The position numbers and the translations under genes are program-made. Of a stretch of 37,853 nt of DNA, positions 8,715-17,020 are shown in pieces. Each line of letters opens with the position of its first letter. The stretch's first letter is position 1. Origin of the DNA: RPQK01 sp041946865 (GTDB lineage Bacteria; Acidobacteriota; UBA6911; RPQK01). Below the pieces are notes generated by a model. It worked only from the letters and a program-made list of their open reading frames with translations, was not told the origin of the DNA and ran no database searches. Location of the stretch: assembly GCA_041946865.1 (NCBI GenBank), contig JBHGBF010000023.1, forward strand, positions 1 to 37,853, read 5' to 3'.

Positions 8715-10025
8715 TTACAAATGCCAGGGGCCGCGCATGGCGCGATACAGCCTGGCCTGAGCGGTCAGATCGTCGATCACTTCGTCCTTTTCCGGATCCC
8801 ATTTGATCTTGCGACCCAGCTGCATGGAGATGTTCAAAAGGTGGCAGATCACCGCGGTATGGTAGCCGACTTCCACCGGCGCCATCGGCTTTCTCCTGGT
8901 GATCACAGAGTCAAGAAAGTCGCGATGATGTCCCGGGCTGCGACCTAACTGGATTTCGTCCGGGCTCACCTGTTCCCTCAACAGGGACTTTGGCTCGGCT
9001 TCCAGATTTCCGCCGTGGACGTGAATGAAAATCCAGCCGTCCGTGCCTTCGAATTTGACACCGCGTGGAGTCGCAGTGGTCCCGATCATACGCACCCCGT
9101 TGGCGTATTGGCACTCGAACTTGTAGTTGAAAAAGGCGTTGTAAAGATCGCCGGCAGGGGCCTCTCCCCGGGCATCCAGCTCGATCGGAACGGTGCCATC
9201 GGTCCCGTTTCCCAGCTGAGCGAGATCGATGACATGCGCGCCACGGTCAGTCATCTCGCCCCCTCCGTAATCGAGGATGAAACGCCAGCGGAAGTGGCAA
9301 CGCTTAGGCGTGTACGGGTACCAGGGGGTGTGTCCCAACCAGAAGTCGTAATCCAGGACCTCCGGGACCGGTTCAGGCGGATGCGGACCGATGTCTTTCT
9401 GGATCTCGATGTGGTGCGGATCATTGCAGGGCAGGTTGATCCAAATGGTATGGAGTTTCCCGATCCGCCCGTTCCGAACCAGCTCGCAGGCGTACCGCGC
9501 GTTCGGGCGCGAGCGTTCATGACTTCCGGTCTGCAAAACGCGACCGTAGCGTTGCACCGTGTCATAAAGGGCCCGACCTTCGGCGATCGTATTGGTCAGG
9601 GGCTTTTCGCAGTAAATGTCTTTCCCGGCTCTCGCTGCCGCGATTGAGATCAGGCCGTGCCAGTGGTCAGGCGTACAGACCGTGACCGCATCGATGTCCG
9701 CACGGGCAAGCAACTCGCGGAAGTCAGCATAGGTCTTGCAGTCCTGGTTCGCATAGCGTTCGTTAACCGTCTGCCGCGCTTTTTCCAGGTGATCTCTGTC
9801 GACGTCGCAGACAGCTACCACCTGGACATCGGCCTCGGACAGAAAGGCTTTCATGTTAAATGTTCCCTGCCCGCCGACACCGATGCAGCCCATCACGATA
9901 CGGTTGCTCGGCGCCACACTTCCGTTAAGCCCAAGCGCCGATCCCGAAACGATGGCCGGGAAGGCTGAAGCGGCGGCCACAGTCGAAACGGTCTTGATAA
10001 AGTCCCTTCTGCGGATGCTCTTCAT
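8715..10025 (-). CDS. Tat-exported Gfo/Idh/MocA oxidoreductase
   Basis: The start at 10025 is fixed by AGGAGG a few bases upstream. The 436-aa product begins with a twin-arginine signal (MKSIRRRDFIKTVSTVAAAS), so it is folded and loaded with NAD(P) in the cytosol before export. A Rossmann domain follows (IGVGGQGTFNMKAF, VVAVCDVDRDHLEKA), with VTVCTPDHWHGLISIAA and the EKPL motif whose Lys141 is the family catalytic or substrate-contact lysine. The C-terminal domain resembles Gfo-type enzymes that oxidise sugars or cyclitols. Exported members are common in Planctomycetes, Acidobacteriota and Verrucomicrobia. The substrate is unknown. Confidence 0.92.
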   Translation of the reverse strand: MKSIRRRDFIKTVSTVAAASAFPAIVSGSALGLNGSVAPSNRIVMGCIGVGGQGTFNMKAFLSEADVQVVAVCDVDRDHLEKARQTVNERYANQDCKTYADFRELLARADIDAVTVCTPDHWHGLISIAAARAGKDIYCEKPLTNTIAEGRALYDTVQRYGRVLQTGSHERSRPNARYACELVRNGRIGKLHTIWINLPCNDPHHIEIQKDIGPHPPEPVPEVLDYDFWLGHTPWYPYTPKRCHFRWRFILDYGGGEMTDRGAHVIDLAQLGNGTDGTVPIELDARGEAPAGDLYNAFFNYKFECQYANGVRMIGTTATPRGVKFEGTDGWIFIHVHGGNLEAEPKSLLREQVSPDEIQLGRSPGHHRDFLDSVITRRKPMAPVEVGYHTAVICHLLNISMQLGRKIKWDPEKDEVIDDLTAQARLYRAMRGPWHL

Positions 10026-10070
10026 AATGCCTCCTATTATAGGACCTGTGACGCTTGCAGGTCCCACGCG

Positions 10071-11318
10071 CTATGCGTTCTTTTCCGCTGGTGATGACCG
10101 GACCCAGACATAAGGCGCAGTCACCATAAAAAGAAGTAAAAAGAGGATTTCCGAATCGCCGAAGTTGTATTCGAACAGGCCGGCAGCCAGGAAAGCGAGG
10201 AGGCTCCCAAGACCACCGAGCGTTGTTGCAAGCAGGGCCCGGTCCCTCCTCCTGGCGCTCAATCTCAGGAACGAAACATGGTCCCAAGCCATCTTCACCC
10301 AGATCGCCAACCAGGTGGCGAGACCCAGAAACCCCATTTCCGCGGCAATCTGGACGGCATTGTTGTGGAGGTGCTGGTAGGCCCAGTCAGGGAATTCCCG
10401 GCTGACGCGGTAACGCGGGAACGCGCGCGAGACCACACGCGGCCCTATCCCAGTGTACGGGTGGGATCGAATGACGTTGACCCCGGTCCTGAGCAGCTCT
10501 ACCCGCACCCGATTAGTCGTGTCGGCCGGGTCAAAAGTGGACGTGATCCGGTCCTTGAAGCGGCCGGGGAGTACAAACCAGGCAAGGGCAATCACGACCA
10601 CAGCCAGAAGGCCCAGGCGGTAATTTCTTAGGGCGACGACGACCATCAAACCCAGGATGGCGCCTATCCAGGCGCTCCGAGTCATGTTCAACAAGAGCGC
10701 AAAGAGCAACAGCAGCAGGAGCGCGAGCCAGAGCCAGCGCGTCCTGCCGGCCCGGATGCTTGACTGGCCGGGAGCTATCCGAGGCTGAAAGAGGCTGATC
10801 ACGTAAGCGGCCAGGACAATCGATACGATCATGAGCTGTCCGCCAAACGTCATCCAGTGACTCATCAAGCCGGTGACCCGATCGAGCAATTCCACCTTGT
10901 GCAGAACGAAGTATTGAAAGACGCCGACGGCAGCACTCGAACCGGCGGCGAGAAAGACAGCTTTCGTCGCTCGTGCCGTCTGCTCCCGGTCGAAATAGGT
11001 GAAGACCAGCGCAATTGCGAAGAAGTGCACGAACTTCCTGGCGTAGCGCGCGCTCAGAAAGAAGTCTTCTGATAAGACCATGGCGATCAGCGCAGCCCCT
11101 ACGAACGCGAGAACAAAGGGGAAGTAGCGTGGCCGGCTCAGGACGAGGCGGCGCCGGGAAATGCACTGCCAGGCCCAGGCAAGGGACGCGCAACCGAGGA
11201 AAACTCCCGAAAGGAACACCGAGACCAGGGTCGCGGTTACGGCAAGCAACAGGCACCAGCGGATGACTTTGTCCATGGCCGAAGTCGTTAGTGTATTCGA
11301 GACCAGGGATTTAGTCAC
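10071..11318 (-). CDS. O-antigen ligase / Wzy-like polymerase
   Basis: The 415-aa product is a polytopic membrane protein with about 10-12 hydrophobic segments. The large periplasmic loop characteristic of the Wzy_C/WaaL family is visible near residues 290-345: GIGPRVVSRAFPRYRV followed by YQHLHNNAVQIAAEMGFLG, holding the conserved histidine and the arginines expected for lipid-linked polysaccharide ligation. It probably joins undecaprenyl-linked glycans to an acceptor or polymerises them at the periplasmic face. The GTG start at 11318 has a weak ribosome site; ATG at 11276 is an alternative. It is 38 bp downstream of the FkbM gene. Confidence 0.86.
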   Translation of the reverse strand: MTKSLVSNTLTTSAMDKVIRWCLLLAVTATLVSVFLSGVFLGCASLAWAWQCISRRRLVLSRPRYFPFVLAFVGAALIAMVLSEDFFLSARYARKFVHFFAIALVFTYFDREQTARATKAVFLAAGSSAAVGVFQYFVLHKVELLDRVTGLMSHWMTFGGQLMIVSIVLAAYVISLFQPRIAPGQSSIRAGRTRWLWLALLLLLLFALLLNMTRSAWIGAILGLMVVVALRNYRLGLLAVVVIALAWFVLPGRFKDRITSTFDPADTTNRVRVELLRTGVNVIRSHPYTGIGPRVVSRAFPRYRVSREFPDWAYQHLHNNAVQIAAEMGFLGLATWLAIWVKMAWDHVSFLRLSARRRDRALLATTLGGLGSLLAFLAAGLFEYNFGDSEILFLLLFMVTAPYVWVRSSPAEKNA

Positions 11319-11356
11319 CCGGGCAACGACGCCAGCTCAGGAAACCGCAAATCGGT

Positions 11357-12205
11357 TTACTTCAGCAGCATGATCGTCCCCATTTCGCGCGGCTTGCGAT
11401 AAATGTCGAAAAGCTCAGGAAACGAGGAAATCGGGCGCGATTCGTGATGGTCCTTCAGAAGATGAACGTAGCGGGAGAAGCTTGACGTGACCAGCGAGGT
11501 GTACTCTTCGACCGGCATGCCCGATCGCTTCAGCGCGTAAGGCCAGAATTCAGTCACGATCGGGATCCCTCGGCCGAGGATCGAGTGCGCTCCTCGAAAG
11601 AAGTAGCCTTCGTGGCCCTGAATATCGATCCAGACCAGCCCCGCCTCGGCGAGTCGCAGGTTCTCAGTCGCCGCTACGGTATCGAAACGTTTGACTGGTA
11701 CCTGGATCGTCCGCCGGTTCTCTTCCTTGTAAAACCCGCCGGGCGCCTTCCGAGCTCCTCTGAGGCGATGATCCCCGTAATTGGACTCCGACAGCTCCAG
11801 GTCGGCATTGCCGTCCTGCGCCGATAGCGCCACTCTAAAGCAGGTAATGCGGTCGTCCAAGCCGTTCTGGCGAACATTCCCGAGCAGCAGGCTGAAGTTA
11901 TACGGATCGGGTTCGAAAGCCAGGGCGGTTTCGAACAGCCCGTTTACAACAAAACCTATGCCGATCATCCCGATGTTGGCGCCCACGTCGATGACCAGGC
12001 CTCGCTTGCCCAGACCGAGGGAGTCGAGCAAATCAAGGACCTGCAACATGCTCGACTTTTCGAACTCCCGCCGCGTGTACAGCATCTTTCCAACGACCCG
12101 ATCGCGCCGGTTGAAGGTCAAGCGTCCGTTCCAGGTGTCGAGCGTGATTTCCCGATTCCGCTTTGGAATGATTTGCCAGAGGAGCTTGCGCAAGCGTACT
12201 GACAT
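11357..12205 (-). CDS. FkbM-family methyltransferase
   Basis: The 282-aa product carries a class I SAM-dependent methyltransferase fold of the FkbM type. Motif I is VIDVGANIGMIGIGFVV, the acidic end of strand 2 is ALAFEPDPYNFSLLLGNV, and VWIDIQGHEGYFFRGA is the FkbM signature segment near residues 195-212. Such enzymes O-methylate polyketides, glycolipids or polysaccharides. Its place directly upstream of an O-antigen-ligase-like gene supports a role in methylating a surface glycan; this is inference from context. There is no signal peptide. Confidence 0.87.
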   Translation of the reverse strand: MSVRLRKLLWQIIPKRNREITLDTWNGRLTFNRRDRVVGKMLYTRREFEKSSMLQVLDLLDSLGLGKRGLVIDVGANIGMIGIGFVVNGLFETALAFEPDPYNFSLLLGNVRQNGLDDRITCFRVALSAQDGNADLELSESNYGDHRLRGARKAPGGFYKEENRRTIQVPVKRFDTVAATENLRLAEAGLVWIDIQGHEGYFFRGAHSILGRGIPIVTEFWPYALKRSGMPVEEYTSLVTSSFSRYVHLLKDHHESRPISSFPELFDIYRKPREMGTIMLLK

Positions 12206-12290
12206 ACCGATAGGGAGCCATCATACATGCAGTTCTGGGAACGTGACCAGAGCGGGCTGAAAGGACACAATTCCGGGATGCACGCCGTCC

Positions 12291-13268
12291 CTACCGCCGC
12301 ATCAGAAGAAGAATGCTCAAGTCGTCGGCCAGACCGGTCGCAGATCGAAATGCCTCGAGATCGGCCAGGCAGCCTTTCACCATCTCCTGAGGAGTGAGGC
12401 CCGACGCCGTTCTCAGCCACCCCTCCAGCCGGACCGACCCGTATTCCTGATCCATCTCGTTCCTGGCCTCGGACAGGCCGTCCGTGTAAGCGAATACGGC
12501 GTCGCCCGGCTTCAGTTCGAATTCCGAGACCTGAAAGGACGCATCCGCGAAGACACCCAGGGGGAGACTGGCAGAAGAAATCGGAACCACTTTCTCCCGG
12601 GTGATCAGGTACGGAGTGCAGTGTCCGGCGTTGGCGACCGAGACGCGGCCTTCGGGCTCGGCCCGCATGGCCAGAAGCGTCGCGTAATGGGAAATGATGG
12701 TGCTTTCGGAAAAGATGCGGTTGGCGCGCGCCAACGAGGCGGCCAGGTTGCAGCCGTCCGGGAGAAGGGTCCGAAAGAGTCCGTGCAGATTAGCGACCAG
12801 CATGGATGCGGCCACCCCTTTGCCTGAAACGTCTCCTATCAGGACGTTAAGCGCATCGCGGCCGCTGATCACGTCACAATAATCTCCGCTGGCCACCCGA
12901 AAGGGCTTGTAGTCGAAGCAGACCTCCCATCCGTCGAACTGCTGATGGCGCGGCGGGAGGAGGTTCTCCTGCACTTGGGCCAACAGGTCCAGGTCGCGCT
13001 GCAGCGCCTCTCGTTCGTTGGAGTCCAGGTCACCCAGACAGGTACGGACCAGAGGGTTGGCGAGCAGTCTTTCGGGCTCAATCTCCTCATGGCAGACCTC
13101 GCAAATGCCGAAGCTGCCCTCGTCCAGCCGCTCCAACGCCGCGTCAACCTGTCTGAGAAGATGGAGCAGATTGTCGGGTCCGGCGGCCGAAGCGAACTTG
13201 TTCAATCGATGCTTCCGTTCCAGAAGCTGATTGCGCAGGGTTTCGGTCAGAATGTCCATGGTTTTCAT
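12291..13268 (-). CDS. SpoIIE-type PP2C phosphatase with N-terminal DksA/TraR-like zinc-finger domain
   Basis: The 325-aa product fuses two modules. Residues about 1-80 resemble DksA/TraR: a helical hairpin and GICEVCHEEIEPERLLANPL with Cys56, Cys59 and Cys77; the expected fourth cysteine is Asp80. Residues about 95-325 form a SpoIIE/RsbU phosphatase domain: QENLLPPRHQQF, SGDYCDV, LIGDVSGKGVAASMLVAN with a metal-binding aspartate, FAYTDGLSEARN and GLADDLSILLL. RsbU-like enzymes dephosphorylate anti-anti-sigma factors in partner switching. No anti-sigma or anti-anti-sigma gene is nearby, so the target is unknown. The small gene just upstream is in the same direction. Confidence 0.87.
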   Translation of the reverse strand: MKTMDILTETLRNQLLERKHRLNKFASAAGPDNLLHLLRQVDAALERLDEGSFGICEVCHEEIEPERLLANPLVRTCLGDLDSNEREALQRDLDLLAQVQENLLPPRHQQFDGWEVCFDYKPFRVASGDYCDVISGRDALNVLIGDVSGKGVAASMLVANLHGLFRTLLPDGCNLAASLARANRIFSESTIISHYATLLAMRAEPEGRVSVANAGHCTPYLITREKVVPISSASLPLGVFADASFQVSEFELKPGDAVFAYTDGLSEARNEMDQEYGSVRLEGWLRTASGLTPQEMVKGCLADLEAFRSATGLADDLSILLLMRR

Positions 13269-13316
13269 CCGACACTCAGTCTAATAGATGTTCGGGAGGA
13301 AAGGTTAGATTCAGAC

Positions 13317-13592
13317 TTAGAAGAACCAGCCGATCCCCTCGAAATTCGCCGTCTCGGTCCGAAAATCGACGCGGCTGATCATGATCTTCACCTGGCGGCC
13401 ATCGACGAGGCGCAGCGTTAGCTTGTGGGCCTGGTGAGCTTTGATCAGGCATTCCAGGGAGCAGGATAGCCGCCCGGTCACTCCGGTTTCCATGCCCCGT
13501 CGGAAGACGATCAGATCGTAGGTCACCTCCCCAAGGCTTTCCTTGCGACGGTACAAAAATCCTCGACCGAGAACGTTCTCGATAATCTCCAT
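13317..13592 (-). CDS. small protein of unknown function
   Basis: I do not recognise this 91-aa protein. It has a credible ribosome site (AGGA 7 bases before the ATG) and lies 48 bp upstream of the SpoIIE-type phosphatase gene on the same strand, so the two are probably cotranscribed. The sequence is soluble, alternates charged and hydrophobic residues (LTLRLVDGRQVKIMISRVDF) and looks mostly beta-stranded. There are two cysteines, no signal peptide and no membrane segment. Context suggests a regulatory partner of the phosphatase, but nothing in the sequence proves it. Confidence 0.65.
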   Translation of the reverse strand: MEIIENVLGRGFLYRRKESLGEVTYDLIVFRRGMETGVTGRLSCSLECLIKAHQAHKLTLRLVDGRQVKIMISRVDFRTETANFEGIGWFF

Positions 13593-13715
13593 GCAGGATT
13601 CCTAAAATTCCCGACAGATCGGCGGACTGACAGACCGAGAGACTGTGAGCGGGGCGACTTGCGTCCATCCGGCCGTTTGCCGGTTTGTCAATCTGTCGGT
13701 TTATCAGCCTGCCTT
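13593..13715. repeat. imperfect inverted repeat between two minus-strand genes
   Basis: CCGACAGAT (13611-13619) pairs with ATCTGTCGG (13691-13699). The pairing continues inward after an 8-base bulge, as TGACAGACCG against CGGTTTGTCA. A smaller CCGGCCGTTTGCCGG hairpin sits inside. It lies between the ferredoxin stop and the start of the 91-aa gene and could be a terminator or attenuator. Confidence 0.5.
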
Positions 13716-14075
13716 TCATCCCCTTGCCGCCCACTGGGGAGGAGGAATGATTTCAGGCGCGGGTTTCGGCCCGGGATCGGGTCGACCACTGGTTTCCAGA
13801 CGGTTGATCGGCCTGACTCTCATGTCGTGCTCGCAGGCAATCTGGCAGGAAAGGCGCACGCCGCTGAGCTGTTTCTCGGCCAGCTTCAGCTTCTCGGCTC
13901 TGGTCATCGATTCCGGCTCTCCCTCAAGGAATTCCACACGACAGGTCGTGCAACGGGCGTTTCCGCCGCACGCATGCATGATGTCGACACCCGCGTCTTC
14001 TTCTATAGCGAGGACCAGGCGTTTACCCGCAACCACATCAATTGTGGCGTACCCCTCTACCGTCAGTTTCGGCAT
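13716..14075 (-). CDS. 2Fe-2S ferredoxin (adrenodoxin/plant-type fold)
   Basis: The start at 14075 is preferred because GGAG lies 6 bases upstream and the ferredoxin fold begins immediately (MPKLTVEGYATIDVVAGKRL); a longer frame reaches 14150. The 119-aa protein has the cluster ligands Cys36, Cys42, Cys45 and Cys77 in the pattern C-x5-C-x2-C-x31-C (HACGGNARCTTCRVEF and RLSCQIACEHD). The proline-rich tail is not part of the fold. It is a soluble one-electron carrier. No reductase or P450 partner gene adjoins it, so its partner is unknown. Confidence 0.88.
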   Translation of the reverse strand: MPKLTVEGYATIDVVAGKRLVLAIEEDAGVDIMHACGGNARCTTCRVEFLEGEPESMTRAEKLKLAEKQLSGVRLSCQIACEHDMRVRPINRLETSGRPDPGPKPAPEIIPPPQWAARG

Positions 14076-14160
14076 AAGTTGCTCCAGGTGCTCCGCTTTG
14101 CCGTCAGGGAGACCTCCTCCTACTTTCCAATATTTGGGCGCCAGATTCAAAGCAACTTTA

Positions 14161-14189
14161 TTGCCAGCGCCGGCCAGGCCATGTAGAAT
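14161..14189 (+). promoter_or_regulatory. possible sigma-70-type promoter
   Basis: TTGCCA at 14161-14166 and TAGAAT at 14184-14189 are separated by 17 bases and lie just upstream of the small membrane protein gene. The leader would be only about 12 bases. This is a pattern match only. Confidence 0.3.
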
Positions 14190-14207
14190 CCGGTCAGGAC
14201 GGACCCT

Positions 14208-14483
14208 ATGACGGAAGGAAGAATATCAATCTGGTTCTTTATCGGCCTGATTCTGGCCATTTATGGTGTCCTAATCCTGGGAACCGGGATCTATTATTAC
14301 TATTATCCTGCCGAACATCAGGTCGTTTTGAACCATCTGCACGCCGGAATCTGGTGGGGGGCGCTCCTCGCAATAATCGGTGGGTTCTACTGTTACAGGT
14401 TCTTTCCTCAAAGAGGCGAACGGCAGGACCTCGCTGATACCGAGGAGAGGAAAGAACGTGTAGCAGGGATCGCTAATCGCTAA
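14208..14483 (+). CDS. small two-pass membrane protein, unknown
   Basis: The 91-aa product has two clear transmembrane segments (about residues 8-30, WFFIGLILAIYGVLILGTGI, and 45-65, AGIWWGALLAIIGGFYCYRF) joined by a short loop containing YYYYYPAEHQVVLNHLHAG. The charged tail (QRGERQDLADTEERKERV) should be cytosolic. I do not recognise a family. It is divergent from the ferredoxin gene, and its 3' end overlaps the convergent decarboxylase gene by 11 bp. The ribosome site is weak, which lowers confidence in the exact start. Confidence 0.65.
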   Translation: MTEGRISIWFFIGLILAIYGVLILGTGIYYYYYPAEHQVVLNHLHAGIWWGALLAIIGGFYCYRFFPQRGERQDLADTEERKERVAGIANR

Positions 14484-15948
14484 CCCGTCGGACCTGTCCC
14501 AGAGTGGTTTTCAGCAGCTCCCAAGCGCGCCGTACGACCTGCTCGCCGGTTCTGATATTCCCGATGGCCATCCGGATAGTGAACTTCTCGTGGAGACGGG
14601 TGTGCGAAAGGAACACCTGGCCGCTCGCATTTACGGCATTTAACAGCGCTTCGTTCAGCTTGCCCGCGTCTTCGCCGTCCCTGGGAAGGGCGCGGAAACA
14701 GACTGTACTGAACCTGACCGGGGCCAGCCGCTCGAACTCGGGATCTGCATCGATCCATTCCGCCACCAACCGAGCCAGGCGCATGTGTTCCCGGATTCTT
14801 GCGGTGATGCCGTTGCGCCCGTAAGTGCGAATGATCATCCACAGCTTGAGGGCGCGAAAGCGTCGCCCCAGCTGGACGCCGTAATCCATGAGGTTGCGAA
14901 CGGAGGCATCCTGTCCCGTCTTCAGGTATTCGGGCACCAGGCTGAACGCCTGCTTGAGGACGTCCATGCGCCGAGTATAAAAGGCGCTCAGGTCCATGGG
15001 CGTGAAAATCCACTTGTGAGGATTCACCACCAGGGAATCCGCGCGGTCGCAACCATCAAGGATCCATCGCATTTCCGGGACGATAGCGGCGGCGCCGCCA
15101 TAGGCGGCGTCCACGTGAAGCCAGACGTTGTATTTGCGGCAGATGTCAGCGATCCGGGGGACAGGGTCAATGCTAGTCGTGGAAGTGGTGCCGACGGTGG
15201 CGACCACACAGAAAGGAGTCCATCCGGCCTTCAAATCGTCCTGTATCGCCTGTTCGAGGGCGGCGCTTTGCATCCTGTACTCGCCGTCCACCGGGATCTT
15301 TCGGACCCCTGCCTGTCCAATTCCCAACGTGATCGCCCCCTTTTCCACAGAGGAATGGGCTTGCTCCGAGGTGTACAGGCGCAGACGACCGGCATCCGGC
15401 CGGCCGGACAGCCCAAGCTCCCGGCAGTTGAGCCCGGGGACCGCTTCGCGAGCCGCGGCGATCGCGTGCATGGTCGACATGGACGCCGTATCGTAAATGA
15501 TCCCGGAAAAACCGGCTGGAAGCCCGATCATCTCGCGCAGCCAGTCGAGGACCACCTCTTCCAGCTCGGTCGCGGCAGGGGAAGTCTTCCAAAGCATCGC
15601 ATTGACGTTGAACCCCGCAGCGAAAAGCTCTCCCAGAATCCCCGGCGCCGAACCGCTGGTCCCGAAATAGGCCATGAAAGCCGGGTGATTCCAGTGAGTC
15701 AAGCCGGGCACAATCACGTTCTTCACATCATCGATGATCGCCCCCATGGGCTCCGGATTGTCCGGGGGAAGCGCGGCCAGCCGGGAGCGGATCACCCCCG
15801 GCTCGACCTGAGCAAGCACTGGATACCTCTCGGGATGTTCCAGATAATCGGCTATCCAGTCGATAATCCGGTGACCCCACTTGCGGAATGTTTCTGAATC
15901 AAGCTCACCAAGGTCGGCCAGCTCGCGGTTTTCGAGATCAGGTTCCAT
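14473..15948 (-). CDS. PLP-dependent group II amino-acid decarboxylase
   Basis: The 491-aa product matches the aromatic-L-amino-acid / glutamate / histidine decarboxylase family. Lys312 in VVNPHKWIFTPMDL is the PLP Schiff-base lysine, Asp280 in HVDAAYGG pairs with the pyridine nitrogen, and His198 in SEQAHSS stacks on the ring. The N-terminal NHPAFMAYFGTSGSAPGILG is typical of the aromatic decarboxylase branch. It would convert an amino acid (Trp, Tyr, Phe or DOPA type) to an amine plus CO2 in the cytosol; the exact substrate is not decidable. The gene begins 6 bp after the HupE-like gene, so they form an operon, although no functional link is obvious. Confidence 0.9.
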   Translation of the reverse strand: MEPDLENRELADLGELDSETFRKWGHRIIDWIADYLEHPERYPVLAQVEPGVIRSRLAALPPDNPEPMGAIIDDVKNVIVPGLTHWNHPAFMAYFGTSGSAPGILGELFAAGFNVNAMLWKTSPAATELEEVVLDWLREMIGLPAGFSGIIYDTASMSTMHAIAAAREAVPGLNCRELGLSGRPDAGRLRLYTSEQAHSSVEKGAITLGIGQAGVRKIPVDGEYRMQSAALEQAIQDDLKAGWTPFCVVATVGTTSTTSIDPVPRIADICRKYNVWLHVDAAYGGAAAIVPEMRWILDGCDRADSLVVNPHKWIFTPMDLSAFYTRRMDVLKQAFSLVPEYLKTGQDASVRNLMDYGVQLGRRFRALKLWMIIRTYGRNGITARIREHMRLARLVAEWIDADPEFERLAPVRFSTVCFRALPRDGEDAGKLNEALLNAVNASGQVFLSHTRLHEKFTIRMAIGNIRTGEQVVRRAWELLKTTLGQVRRVSD

Positions 15949-15954
15949 TGCTGC

Positions 15955-16665
15955 CTAGAGTCCGAACGCCTTGATGGCAACCCCGCTGGCCGCGATCATC
16001 AGGCCGGCGACGACATGGACATGCCGCTCAAAGAAGGAGAAAAAGAAGGGCCTCAGACCATAGAATCCGGCTAGCACTACGGCCGCCATAGTCCCCACTG
16101 TCGTTACACCGAAAACCACGGCCACCAGGACTACCCCGTACCACGCGTGCCCGAAGGCCGGAACCATCAGCAGCGGAATCAGCGGCTCGCAGGGACCAAA
16201 AACAAATACGATGAAGAGCGTCCAGACGGTCAGCGCCCGCCGGTCGAGCTGGTGCGGATGCAGGTGTTCGTTCTCGTGACGGTGCTCGTGAGCGTGACTC
16301 GGCTCGTCGACGTGGAAATGCGCGTGGCGGTGCGGCCGGTTGCGGATCGACCGGTACAGCGCCCAGGTGGCGTAGGCCAGACCGAATCCTATCAGGAGCC
16401 AGGCCGAGATTTCACCGCGTCGGCTTTCGATCCACTCCAGCCGTTCGGCGGCAATCCCGAGTGCGATACCCACCAGGCCGAGAAGGACCGAGGACAGAAC
16501 GTGTCCCACGCCGCACAGCGTCGTGATCGTGAGCAGCTTTCGAACCGACCAGCCTTGGGCCCTGCCCAGCACCACGAAAGGCAAGGAGTGATCGACGCCG
16601 ATCAGAGTGTGGATGAACCCGATTCCAACGGCCGTGCCTAAGAGCACTATCAGTCCTTCGTCCAT
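15955..16665 (-). CDS. HupE/UreJ-like nickel (or cobalt) permease
   Basis: The 236-aa membrane protein has about six hydrophobic segments. The first carries HTLIGVDHSLPFV, matching the H-x5-D-H metal signature of HupE/UreJ-type nickel permeases, followed by CGVGHVLSSVLLG. Between segments 3 and 4 lies a strongly histidine-rich stretch (HRHAHFHVDEPSHAHEHRHE and beyond) typical of Ni/Co carriers and efflux proteins such as RcnA. It probably moves Ni2+ or Co2+ across the inner membrane. No urease or hydrogenase genes are in view. The gene is upstream in a two-gene operon with the decarboxylase. Confidence 0.8.
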   Translation of the reverse strand: MDEGLIVLLGTAVGIGFIHTLIGVDHSLPFVVLGRAQGWSVRKLLTITTLCGVGHVLSSVLLGLVGIALGIAAERLEWIESRRGEISAWLLIGFGLAYATWALYRSIRNRPHRHAHFHVDEPSHAHEHRHENEHLHPHQLDRRALTVWTLFIVFVFGPCEPLIPLLMVPAFGHAWYGVVLVAVVFGVTTVGTMAAVVLAGFYGLRPFFFSFFERHVHVVAGLMIAASGVAIKAFGL

Positions 16666-16725
16666 CGGAAGCCCATTCTAGCTGGTTTGCATCGCGTGCG
16701 ACAAGGAGGAACGAAAACCCCCCGG

Positions 16726-16854
16726 TAATGCCTCAGTCTTGTTTGTAGTGCTGCCTTTAGGCGGGCTCTTTCGAACCGTAACCGCTCTCAATGGTCAACC
16801 GCGGCTCGAAAGAGCCCGCCTAAAGGCGGCACTACAAACAAGACTGAGGCATTA
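16726..16854. repeat. long inverted repeat, MITE-like
   Basis: Two arms of about 49 bases (starting TAATGCCTCAGTCTTGTTTG and ending with its complement) pair with one mismatch around a loop of about 30 bases. The inner part contains GCCTTTAGGCGGGCTCTTTCG. It sits between the divergent HupE-like gene and the Qrc-like operon. The arms are unrelated to the other palindromic family in the window, and no transposase is nearby, so this may be a non-autonomous element. Confidence 0.9.
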
Positions 16855-16898
16855 CAGCCCCTGATCCGCCGATAAGACGTGTGGCAGATTCGTACACC

Positions 16899-16984
16899 AG
16901 CGTGTCCGATTACGCTACACATTTTCGCAGCTGAATCCAAGCGGCCGATTGCTGTCCCTCGCTTTTAAATGTCGACAAGACAGC
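16899..16984 (+). promoter_or_regulatory. candidate enhancer sites for a sigma-54 activator
   Basis: Two inverted repeats lie about 60 to 150 bp upstream of the predicted sigma-54 start: AGCGT-N8-ACGCT at 16899-16916, and GCTGTC/GACAGC arms at 16951-16984 enclosing the palindrome TGTCGACA (16970-16977). This is the usual distance for NtrC-type enhancers. The binding sites are a guess. Confidence 0.35.
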
Positions 16985-17020
16985 GTCTTCCCCAAGCCGT
17001 TTGGCGTACGTCCTCCCTCC

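Noticed and set aside
12291..13268. Pure DksA/TraR transcription factor
   Set aside because: The larger C-terminal part has a complete SpoIIE/PP2C phosphatase pattern, and the finger lacks its fourth cysteine.
14785..15897. 370-aa plus-strand open frame opposite the decarboxylase
   Set aside because: Shadow of a well-supported PLP enzyme; no ribosome site or family features.
15955..16665. NiCoT-type permease in the strict sense
   Set aside because: The metal motif is H-x5-D-H rather than H-x4-D-H, which fits HupE/UreJ better; the histidine-rich loop alone does not decide.
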